Shown: piece after piece, positions 22,500-30,860 of the stretch
Position numbering within the stretch: position 1 is the first letter of the stretch
Layout: each line of letters begins with the position of its first letter
Notes under the pieces: generated by a model
Databases searched by the model: none
What the model was told of the DNA's origin: nothing
What the model saw: only the letters and a program-made list of their open reading frames with translations
From: Ichthyophis bannanicus
Taxonomy: Eukaryota; Chordata; Amphibia; Gymnophiona; Ichthyophiidae
Assembly: GCA_033557465.1 (NCBI GenBank)
Contig: JAWIIG010000038.1
Location: 496,001-560,000 of the forward strand
DNA: 64,000 nucleotides
Reading direction: 5' to 3'
Translations under genes and position numbers: made by a program

Positions 22500-23130
22500 G
22501 ACTATGGTGCCCTCTTATTAAAATGTGTTAAGATTTTGCACTTATCACACATTAGGAGTAAAAACTATTGCATAGTAAGTGCAGCTGTCTGATATTGTCA
22601 AGGGTGTGCCCAGCATGTTCCTGGCAGTTTTTTTGTGTTTTTTTTGAATGTCATCAAGTCAATGCTGACTCCTGGCAACCCAGCAGACCCTGGGTTTTCT
22701 TGGCAAGGTATGACCAGAAATAGATTGTCAGGCCTTTTCTTGAGGCAATGGAGGGTAAAGTGACTTGCCCAAGGTCACAAAGAGTGCCAGGGGGACTTGA
22801 ACCCAGGTCTTTTGGGTTGTAGGCTATTGAAAAGTTCCTTATTGAACTTCAAGGCCATTTGCAGTTACTTTGGGTGTTTTTAGCACCACCTGTTAAGTTG
22901 ATGTTAAGTGCATCTGCATCTACACTAATAGCAATATTGACAGTATGTGTTAAGCACTGTGCACTAACTGCAATGTGCAGTCCATGCCCACTCTCTGCCC
23001 TGACTTGTCATTTCCCGCCCCATTGCACAGTGAGCACTTAATATGAGAATTAGTGTGCTGTAACAGTTACTGCAGCCCTGTGCTAACCACTTACCATGCA
23101 TTAAAACATGCGTTAATAGTTGGTGCACTT
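22500..23130. repeat. MITE-like sequence with inverted ends
   Basis: TGCCCTCTTATTAAAATG near 22508 and TTTAATTAAAGGGCCC near 23130 are approximately inverse and resemble the 'GGGGCCCTTTTACTAA' style of terminus. A related CTTAGTAAAAGGTGCCC lies at 23702-23720. The SINE at 22640-22830 is inserted within. Boundaries are uncertain. Confidence 0.3.
22640..22830 (-). mobile_element. tRNA-derived SINE, antisense
   Basis: Reading on the minus strand, the order is TTCAAGTCCCCCTGGCACTC, TTGGGCAAGTCAC, TTTACCCTCCATTGCC, AGGCCTGACAATC, AAACCCAGGGTC and CAGGAGTCAGCATTGACTTGATG. This matches the copy at 24331-24560 block by block. The A-box end is replaced near 22825. Confidence 0.7.
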
Positions 23131-24330
23131 TAATTAAAGGGCCCCTTTGTCTCTTATGTGCATTTATTATCATTTGTGATGTCTGTGTTTTAATGTAAAC
23201 TGCAGAGAACATTGTGGTCAGCTGTATATGGAAATCTCTGTGGAGGTCCTCATACAGTGGTCACAAACCACATTGCCCTCTACAACTCAGCTAACATGAA
23301 TCCCAAGTCTAGACTCTAAGGAAGCCTGCCAAGGATTTGCAATTAATGCACCAAACAAATGCTTGTTATAAAGCCTCTGCGGTAGCTGTCCGGGGAATGA
23401 CCATTATGGTCCCAGCAGCCAACGTGTGATGGGCCAGTCTAACATGGGTTCACTTATCGACTCCCATAGATGAGTTGTTAGGCGAGCGTGCGTTTAAAGT
23501 TGCTTTGCCACTGAGCATGAGGCAATAGCCCTGCCACTAGCAGTAATGTACTGTACATGTCCACACTCCGCTCATTCCCTGCCCCGTCCCGCGATTGCTG
23601 TTTAATGTGTGTTTTAGCATGCCGCGGCAAACGTGCTCGCGTGTCAGTGTTTCCGACTGCCAGTTGGCATGTGTTAAAATGCATGTTAACTGGCTGATGG
23701 ACTTAGTAAAAGGTGCCCTAAGTGTTACTGGTAAACACTGGATGAGATGTCCTCCTGTTTATTACCACTGGCACATGGGCGTTGCCAGCAGCCCTGGACC
23801 TCCTGCAGTTTTAATTGGTGGCATAGGTTCCACCAGTAGCCCTTTGCCAGCATGACCAGCTTTTCTGAAAACTCTCAGGCTGGCATGTCTGACATCCCGA
23901 CTATTGATGTTGTGATGCATGAGATGAGCAGCGAGGAAGTGTGGCTGGCAGAATATAATAATGTTTGACTGGTGCTGTGCTTTGCTTAAAAAAAAAAGTT
24001 GGCAGCACCGGAGGTTTTTGGAGTTTTGCCCCTCATCCTCAGAGGATTTAGGTGACTGCATAATGATCCTCACACGTCAGGAAAGCTTTAATTCAAAACC
24101 CATCAATATTTTATCCACACGTGCAAAATCCCAGATTGTCTCTCTTTCCCTCAGACACTGTTTTTTTTTCTATACTGGACCTGTTCAAAAAATCTTTAGC
24201 TATTAAGAGAAGCCAGGCTGCAAATTACAGCATGAGATGGAAATGAAATAACTGGATTTGTTTGTTTGTTTCACACATCTGTCCAATTGTGGTTCAGGGT
24301 GGTCGGTATTTCCCTGTCCCTGTGGGCTTA

Positions 24331-24560
24331 TTGGAGTGGAGGAGTAGCCTAGTGGTTAGAACATTGGCTTGGTAACTAAGCAACCAGGGTTCAATTCCCG
24401 CTAGCACTCCTTGTGGCCTTGGGCAAGTCACTTAACCCTCCATTGCCTCGGAAGAAAGGCCTGGCAATCTACTTCCGGTGATACTGCCAAGAAAACCCAG
24501 GAGCTTCTGGGTCGCCAGGAGTCAGCACTGACTCGAAGGCACACATTGCATTTTTTGTGG
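24331..24560 (+). mobile_element. tRNA-derived SINE, near full length
   Basis: GGAGTAGCCTAGTGGTTAGA carries a clear RNA polymerase III A box and GGTTCAATTCCCGC a B box, spaced as in a tRNA-derived promoter. The body follows: CACTCCTTGTGGCCTTGGGC, TTAACCCTCCATTGCCTC, GAAAACCCAGGAGC, then CCAGGAGTCAGCACTGACTC. It ends in a T-rich/A-poor tail near 24555. This is the best copy for defining the family in the window. Confidence 0.8.
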
Positions 24561-24895
24561 GCTTATTATCAAAGTTTGTACTTGAGGCAGTGGAAGATTA
24601 AGTGACTTGTCCAAGGCTACAAAGAGTATATAGATCAGTGGCCACTGGTGTGATACTTAACCACTTCTGGTTATTTCATTTCCATCTCATTCTGCAAATT
24701 GCAGCCAGGTTTCTCCTGTTTACCAAAGATGTTTTGAACAGGATTTCTCCTAGGCAGTGAGAGTATAGGCTACTGTACTCCTTCCAGTCCTGACTGGCCG
24801 TGGAGATCCTGCAGCAGCTCACTAGACAGTGTTCCCCTGAGCATATCAAGCAGGTTCCAGGTATCCTGAATGGGAGGGTATGTGGTGCTCCTTAC

Positions 24896-25101
24896 AAGTT
24901 TGACACAAAGCCCGAGTTTGGTCTCAAAGAATGAACAACGGTAGCTCTCTTTTGACTGATCTGGGAAATCCTTCAATGTGTTGTCCTGAAGAGCAGCCCG
25001 GCAACTTGGGTTACTGCCTCCATGGTGCAAGAGAGCAGGGCACTCACTGATACACTCCTTCATTTGTGTGAGTTTGTCTGAGGCAGAACCGGAATCCGGA
25101 T
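24896..25101 (-). CDS. Candidate host-gene exon 2, unidentified gene
   Basis: Minus-strand sequence from CTCTCAG|AT to AACTT|GTAAGG gives a 206-bp open segment encoding SGSASDKLTQMKECISEC, PALLHHGGSNPSCRAALQD, NTLKDFPDQSKESYRC and SFFETKLGLCVKL. The acceptor is preceded by a CCTCCTCCTTTCCTTTT pyrimidine tract, and the donor GTAAGG is close to consensus. Composition is ordinary protein (Cys-, Ser- and charge-rich) without repeat-family motifs. The frame stays open past the donor as far as 24770. I do not recognise the protein. It could be part of the same minus-strand gene as the segment at 38454-38649. Confidence 0.35.
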
Positions 25102-25777
25102 CTGAGAGTGATGCCAAAAGGAAAGGAGGAGGCAAATATACAGCAGGACAGGAAACTCATGCAAAATTCAAATGGAGAGTTTTCGGTTTGATACTTGGTC
25201 ATGATATTACTGTCCTGCTTACAGACAAATAAACCTCCTGTTCAGCGCAGTCTGCATTGTTTTCATGATGAGGTGCACCATGTTGCTGGTGATGAGAGCC
25301 TGGCCAGTAGCTTTTGCAACTGCAATTTCTGTTTTCTTCGGAGTGGTAGGGATTTTTTTCCCCTGGCACAGCTGACAGAGCAGGTTTTGTAACTTTCAGC
25401 TGGGGTGTAGTCAGTCATTTCTGTAAGAACACGTTTTTATCAGGCTCCTTTTTATTATGATGTTTTATTTTTTTTATTTTCTGTGGGGACGTCATGCTAT
25501 TGCATGTTAGTAGCTGAATGAAAGGCAATGCTTTGATCCTAACATTTTTTAACAAACTGACAAAATCACTTTTTGTAAATTGTATTACTTTTCTCTATCA
25601 TAATCCCACAGAAATAATATAAATGTTATTTCCAATGTAGTATGTGACATACTACAGCAGCAAATTGCTTCTCTGTGATAGAAACATTTACTTTTATTTA
25701 CTAAATTAGAGTGAGTGGGGTTGTACGAGAGGAGAGCCAGAGGAAAATTAATGGGGGTTGGGGAAGAAAAAATGTTT

Positions 25778-25792
25778 AATAAATAATCAAGA
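25778..25792. repeat. 15-bp target-site duplication, left copy
   Basis: AATAAATAATCAAGA lies immediately before the first tandem unit. The identical 15 bp recur at 29297-29311, right after the A-rich tail. This sets the limits of one insertion event that includes the tandem array, the ORF and the tail. Confidence 0.85.
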
Positions 25793-27689
25793 GGAGTGTG
25801 CATTGCTTCCACTTACTTCCTGGTTGGATTGACTGGTGCTCTCTCTCCCGGGGCGTCTGAGGTCACGTGAGCACTGAGGGCTATAACAGCTGAGCCCCCA
25901 CCGCGGCACTGCGAGTGTGCATTGCTTCCACTTACTTCCTGGCTGGATTGACTGGTGCTCTCTCTCCCGGGGCGTCTGAGGTCACGTGAGCACTGAGGGC
26001 TATAACAGCTGAGCCCCCACCGCGGCACTGCGAGTGTGCATTGCTTCCACTTACTTCCTGGCTGGAATGACTGGTGCTCTCTCTCCCGGGGCGTCTGAGG
26101 TCACGTGAGCACTGAGGGCTATAACAGCTGAGCCCCCACCGCAGCACTGCGAGTGTGCATTGCTTCCACTTACTTCCTGGCTGGATTGACTGGTGCTCTC
26201 TCTCCCGGGGCGTCTGAGGTCACGTGAGCACTGAGGGCTATAACAGCTGAGCCCCCACCGCGGCACTGCGAGTGTGCATTGCTTCCACTTACTTCCTGGC
26301 TGGATTGACTGGTGCTCTCTCTCCCGGGGCGTCTGAGGTCACGTGAGCACTGAGGGCTATAACAGCTGAGCCCCCACCGCGGCACTGCGAGTGTGCATTG
26401 CTTCCACTTACTTCCTGGCTGGATTGACTGGTGCTCTCTCTCCCGGGGCGTCTGAGGTCACGTGAGCACTGAGGGCTATAACAGCTGAGCCCCCACCGCG
26501 GCACTGCGAGTGTGCATTGCTTCCACTTACTTCCTGGCTGGATTGACTGGTGCTCTCTCTCCCGGGGCGTCTGAGGTCACGTGAGCACTGAGGGCTATAA
26601 CAGCTGAGCCCCAACCGCGGCACTGCGAGTTTGCATTGCTTCCACTTACTTCCTGGCTGGATTGACTGGTGCTCTCTCTCCCGGGGCGTCTGAGGTCACG
26701 TGAGCACTGAGGGCTATAACAGCTGAGCCCCCACCGCGGCACTGCGAGTGTGCATTGCTTCCACTTACTTCCTGGCTGGATGGACTGGTGCTCTCTCTCC
26801 CGGGGCGTCTGAGGTCACGTGAGCACTGAGGGCTATAACAGCTGAGCCCCCACCGCGGCACTGCGAGTGTGCATTGCTTCCACTTACTTCCTGGCTGGAT
26901 TGACTGGTGCTCTCTCTCCCGGGGCGTCTGAGGTCACGTGAGCACTGAGGGCTATAACAGCTGAGCCCCCACCGCGGCACTGCGAGTGTGCATTGCTTCC
27001 ACTTACTTCCTGGCTGGATTGACTGGTGCTCTCTCTCCCGGGGCGTCTGAGGTCACGTGAGCACTGAGGGCTATAACAGCTGAGCCCCCACCGCAGCACT
27101 GCGAGTGTGCATTGCTTCCACTTACTTCCTGGCTGGATTGACTGGTGCTCTCTCTCTCGGGGCGTCTGAGGTCACGTGAGCACTGAGGGCTATAACAGCT
27201 GAGCCCCCACCGCGGCACTGAGAGTGTGCATTGCTTCCACTTACTTCCTTGCTGGATTGACTGGTGCTCTCTCTCCCGGGGCGTCTGAGGTCACGTGAGC
27301 ACTGAGGGCTATAACAGCTGAGCCCCCACCGCGGCACTGCGAGTGTGCATTGCTTCCACTTACTTCCGGGCTGGATAGACTGGTGCACTCTCTCCGGGAC
27401 GTCTGAGGTCACGTGAGCACTGAGGGCTATAACAGCTGAGCCCCCACCGCGGCACTGCGAGTGTGCATTGCTTCCACTTATTTCCTGGCTGGATTGACTG
27501 GTGCTCTCTCTCCCGGGGCGTCTGAGGTCACGTGAGCACTGAGGGCTATAACAGCTGAGCCCCCACCGCGGCACTGCGAGTATGCATTGCTTCCACTTAC
27601 TTCCTGGCTGGATTGACTGGTGCTCTCTCTCCCGGGGCGTCTGAGGTCACGTGAGCACTGAGGGCTATAACAACTGAGCCCCCACCGCG
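25793..27689 (+). repeat. 119-bp tandem repeat, 16 units (putative promoter monomers)
   Basis: A fixed word, GGTCACGTGAGC, starts at 25861 and recurs every 119 bp up to 27645 (one spacing is 118 bp, at 27407, from a 1-bp loss). This gives 16 units with only scattered substitutions. Each unit holds TCACGTGA (a palindromic E-box), GGGCTATAAC (TATA-like), CAGCTG (lost in the last unit), CCACCGCGGCACTGCGAG and a CT-rich GCTCTCTCTCCCGGGG. The array is GC-rich against AT-rich flanks. Antisense 71-residue frames recur in every unit and are artefacts of the repeat. The first unit begins at GAGTGTGCATTGC, partway through the monomer; the last stops at CCACCGCGG. Confidence 0.9.
25861..25915 (+). promoter_or_regulatory. 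Representative monomer promoter core (E-box + TATA-like)
   Basis: In this unit CACGTG lies at 25864-25869 and CTATAA at 25881-25886, and the GAGTGTG that marks the element's inserted 5' end lies 31 bp downstream of the TATA T. The same arrangement repeats in the following units. CACGTG within a TCACGTGA palindrome is the site type bound by USF/MITF/MYC-class bHLH-zip factors (family knowledge). Actual promoter function is inferred from spacing. Confidence 0.5.
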
Positions 27690-27841
27690 GGATGCGCACC
27701 GCGGGCGCGTGCCCGTGGGCACGTGCTCCGAAGGGGCGTGTCCAAAGGGGCAGGTCCTGCCCCTTTGGAGCCCCTTCGGAGCACTTTGGAGCACTCTGGA
27801 TTATATTGGATCTTTTCTTTTGTTCGTTCTAATTTTGGTGT
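27690..27841 (+). promoter_or_regulatory. 5' leader between monomer array and ORF1
   Basis: About 150 bp of unique sequence. The first half is very GC-rich (GCACCGCGGGCGCGTGCCC, CCGAAGGGGCGTG) and contains a hairpin: AAGGGGCAGG against CCTGCCCCTTT around 27741-27765. It becomes AT-rich just before the ATG. It probably forms the fixed part of the 5' UTR. Confidence 0.5.
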
Positions 27842-29038
27842 ATGGGGAAACGGAAGAAAAAAGTTACTTCTTTTACAATGTCGTCTGGTAAGGCGGTCAA
27901 GGTTGTTGGACCTATGGACACTCATGTTAAGTCTGTCGTGCCCTCCTCTGCCGCCCAGTTATCTTCAGCGTCTTCCATTTCTCCAGGCTCCTGTCTCGGA
28001 GAATTGTCTCCAGAACCGCGTCGGGTTTTCTCTCCTCCATGCACGGCGCCGTCACCATTGGGTAAGGGTTCTCCTCGTAGATCCGAGGAGGCTCCCGCGC
28101 CTGAATTTGTTTCACTGCCAGACTCCTTCTTGAAGGTAAGCTCTGATTTATCTCTTGTGCCTGAGCCCTTTGAATTTTCTTCTACCGTGGAAACACCTAA
28201 TCCACCGAAAGAAATTTCTTTACAAGACATTTGGCATGTAGTTGCTCGGACAGAGATGTCCTTGAATTCATCTTTGCTGAAACTTTCTAAATTTACTCAT
28301 GAGACTGTGACTGCATTAACTGACTGTCAGACTAGATTATGTAACTTGGAAAGTTCTAGAACTAAATTGGAGGGTGCGCTTTCTTCTGTACAGAGAGTCC
28401 TGGCATCATCTGTCCAAGACTCTCTCTTATTGCACCAACGTGATGAAATTTTTGAGAATGCTTTGCGAGTTAAAAATCTTCGATTGTTAAATTTCCCTCG
28501 AACCCACTACCTTTCTCTTAGTATTCTTTTTTCTAAATATTTAAAAGACGTATTGAAAATATCTGATCCTGATAATATACTTTTGTCAAAATTGTACTAT
28601 ATACCGGCAGGGATAAGAGAAACTCCCGTTTCAGATTCTGAGTTAGGTGGTGGTGCTCGCGGAGAAATTGACCAGTTGAATCCTCCTAGTTTAGACTTAT
28701 CTCAATTTTTGGAGACTTCTATAGAAGAAATACCCTCTCGAGCTACATTATTGGTTACCTTTTCTTTGGAAAAAGATAAGGATTTAATCTTACGTACTTA
28801 TTTTAAATACCGTCATGAGAAATTCTTTGGTCAAGCAGTTCAGTTATTTCCTGATGTTGGTCGCATTACTCAAGTAAAACGTAAAGCTTTTCTTTTACTT
28901 AGGCCTCATGTCCTGGCTTTAGGTGCCACTTTTCTCTTAAAATATCCCTGTAAATGTGTTGTAGCTTATCAGGGTAAAACTTACATTTTTTTAGATGCTT
29001 TACAATTGGAGACCTTTTTGAAGGGTTTGGCTTTGTAA
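27842..29038 (+). CDS. L1-type ORF1 protein (RNA-binding chaperone), intact
   Basis: 398 residues, no internal stop. Residues 1-120 are a basic start (GKRKKK) followed by a Ser/Pro-rich segment. About 125-208 form a heptad-rich coiled coil (LQDIWHVVARTEMSL ... LHQRDEIFENALRVKN). 211-318 resemble the L1 ORF1 RRM (NLRLLNFPR as first strand, TLLVTFS as a later strand). 320-398 resemble the C-terminal domain (QVKRKAFLLLRP, LLKYPCKCVV, YQGKTYIFLDALQLETFL). This is the Transposase_22 domain order: a trimeric, nucleic-acid-binding protein that packages LINE RNA. The start chosen is the first ATG after the leader. The relative at 35577-34855 confirms the family. No ORF2 follows. Confidence 0.85.
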   Translation: MGKRKKKVTSFTMSSGKAVKVVGPMDTHVKSVVPSSAAQLSSASSISPGSCLGELSPEPRRVFSPPCTAPSPLGKGSPRRSEEAPAPEFVSLPDSFLKVSSDLSLVPEPFEFSSTVETPNPPKEISLQDIWHVVARTEMSLNSSLLKLSKFTHETVTALTDCQTRLCNLESSRTKLEGALSSVQRVLASSVQDSLLLHQRDEIFENALRVKNLRLLNFPRTHYLSLSILFSKYLKDVLKISDPDNILLSKLYYIPAGIRETPVSDSELGGGARGEIDQLNPPSLDLSQFLETSIEEIPSRATLLVTFSLEKDKDLILRTYFKYRHEKFFGQAVQLFPDVGRITQVKRKAFLLLRPHVLALGATFLLKYPCKCVVAYQGKTYIFLDALQLETFLKGLAL

Positions 29039-29296
29039 TAATCTATTTGTTTTCCTATTTCTCGGTGTCTTGCTAAAGTCAAAAGGAGTTAGTTATATTG
29101 CTTCCATTCCATACTGGGATATTTGTTTTTCTTCTATATTTTTTTTCTTTGCAATTGTTCACACTCCATGTTGTGGGCTGGGTGTTATTATTTGGTAAAA
29201 TATTGTTTGTAATATGATTGCTTTGTATTACCTTTTGATTACTCCAATAAAGAGTTTAAATTTAAATAAAAAAAAAATAAAAAATAAAAATAAATA
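29039..29296 (+). terminator. 3' UTR, polyadenylation signal and A-rich tail
   Basis: The stop at 29036-29038 is followed by a T-rich 200-bp 3' UTR, AATAAA at 29246-29251, and a tail of A's and TAAA repeats up to the right-hand target duplication. No part of an ORF2 is present. The relative at 34511-34850 also goes directly from ORF1 to a poly-A tail. Confidence 0.75.
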
Positions 29297-29549
29297 AATA
29301 AATAATCAAGAAATTCAGTATTTTTATAGCCATCAGAAGATAACATTGTGCACATTCATGGTCTTATTTTATGTTTCCTAAAGCTGGATAAAATGTAAGG
29401 AATCGTTGACTAATGTGCATTAACTGGTTAACACATATCAGTGCAATTTAACGCTCATTAAATAATGCACACCCCTTTTTTCTTAAAAAGACCTACTTAC
29501 TATCAGTTAATACACTTTTCTCTCTACTCTCCCATTCAAAAAAAGTGAA

Positions 29550-30245
29550 GTCATGCAGAAATCCAAGGATGGCATTCTATTTGAGTGGTTAAGAACTGTC
29601 AGTCGCTAAGCATAAATGGAACCTAGAATTCATCTCTGATAATCTCAGGGTAACCTGTTGTCATGACCAAGCAGTTGGAAAAGCTAATAGTATACTATAG
29701 CACCTAAAGAAAGATGTCAGAAACAGAAAGAGAGAAGTAATTTTACCTCTCTTTAGGTTCCAAAAATTAGGTGAAATTCTGGAGACAACATCTCCAAAAT
29801 GAAATAAATAGAATGGAGCAGTTTTAAAGGAGGGCCACCCAGATGGTACATGGCCTGTGATATTAGCCATACATGGAGAATCATAAGACACTAAAGATGT
29901 GTCCTGTAGAAGAAAGGAGATATGATTCAGGTATTAAAATACTGCTGCTAAAAGGTTTAAATAAGGTCTCAGAAAGAAGCATTTCCATAAAAGCAGAAGC
30001 TGATGGACAAGCAGTCAGGGTTGCTGGAGGGAGAGAATCTCAAAATGTGAGAGAGTGCTTTTTTACTGAGAGGGCTGTGAAAATGGCAGTAGCCAAAACA
30101 GAGAGTCAAAGCGTGTTTGGTACTGGCATAAGGATCCAGAAACAGAACAGGATCTCTAGTAGTGGAGTAGATAGGCATTAATGCTGGATTGGATGGACCA
30201 CTAGTTGGTCCTTATCTTCCAACATCAGTTATAATTTACAAACTT
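29550..30245 (+). pseudogene. CR1/L3-like LINE 3' fragment
   Basis: Broken frames read DQAVGKANSI, TEREVILPLFRFQ, then PVEERRYDSGIKI and ECFFTERAVKMAVAK. The order corresponds to the CR1-type C-terminus ('KANRML...', 'KE..LPLY', 'LEERR', 'FFT.RVV..W'), ending with TGGATGGACCACTAGTTGGTC. It is heavily decayed. The 240 bp before it (29312-29550) show nothing recognisable. Confidence 0.5.
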
Positions 30246-30420
30246 TTATGGTAGATGTTTTAGTTTAGAAATGTGTCATCCAATTTCTCATTGTGAAGTG
30301 TCTGTTTTAACTTTTGATTTTGCATGGAACATCTAGATCAGAAAAGGGATGTCCAAGTCAGAACATTCAAAATTTTCTGGCTATTTCAGAAAATGCTCAC
30401 TGAAAGCAGAGCTGTAGTAG

Positions 30421-30850
30421 TGTGGCATGTGATGGGGAGGGGTTTTCATTAAAACACCAAATAGCAGTTCAGGTAAAACAACATGAGCTTTTATTCTGTC
30501 CCAGCTTGTTAAACCTTCACAAAGCTAAAACACAAGACAGACAGCAGTCAGTGGAAACAAAATTAGCTTTTATGCTGTCCCAGCTTGTTAAATCTCCACA
30601 AGCAGGTTCTCCCGGCACTTCCTCCAGCCCCAGTTAAAGCTCCTACATCAGAACTCCTTTGCATGGCTTGCCTTGGAAGGACTTCTGGCTCCACAGGCCT
30701 CTATCCCTCCTGCAGCCTGCTGGGTTCTTAACCTCTCCCTCTGAGCCACGCCCTCCCAGTCCCGAACTCTGGGCTGCAGATTCTTTTAAAGGGGACTGTT
30801 GATAATCCCTTTGGAGAGGGACGGGTAACATTTTATAGAGCCTATCACAA
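30421..30850 (-). mobile_element. LTR-like repeat, antisense
   Basis: Runs from TGTGGCATGTGATGG to CCTATCACA, so the minus strand starts TGTGATAGG, with an AATAAAAGC-like polyadenylation word near 30495. It shows an internal near-duplication (CTTTTATTCTGTCCCAGCTTG and CTTTTATGCTGTCCCAGCTTG, about 80 bp apart). It resembles the pieces at 15277-16702 and 55830-56590. It ends directly where the mariner begins. No target duplication is resolved. Confidence 0.35.
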
Positions 30851-30860
30851 GTGTTTTTTT

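Larger units (their letters stand above)
25793..29296 (+). mobile_element. HAL1-like ORF1-only LINE with tandem promoter monomers
   Basis: A 3.5-kb insertion bounded by a perfect 15-bp target duplication. In order it contains sixteen 119-bp GC-rich direct repeats, a 150-bp leader, one intact L1-type ORF1 (27842-29038), a 200-bp 3' UTR with AATAAA at 29246-29251, and an A-rich tail. There is no ORF2: no endonuclease or reverse transcriptase motif occurs anywhere in the unit. ORF1-only L1 derivatives are known in mammals as HAL1, and tandem 5' promoter monomers are known from rodent L1. The two together in one non-autonomous unit is what is seen here. Mobility would need an L1-type ORF2 protein in trans (inference). 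Confidence 0.8.

Noticed and set aside
24331..24400. tRNA gene
   Set aside because: A and B boxes are present, but no cloverleaf with acceptor stem forms and the sequence continues into a SINE body found elsewhere in the window.
25793..27689. CRISPR-like direct repeat array
   Set aside because: The repeats are head-to-tail with no unique spacers, in a vertebrate repeat context and within a LINE target duplication.
25813..27699. Series of 71-residue antisense frames (MPRWGLSCYSPQCSRD...) repeated in every 119-bp unit
   Set aside because: They arise because 119 is not a multiple of 3 and the unit lacks a stop in one frame. They are on the opposite strand to the element and have no protein motif.
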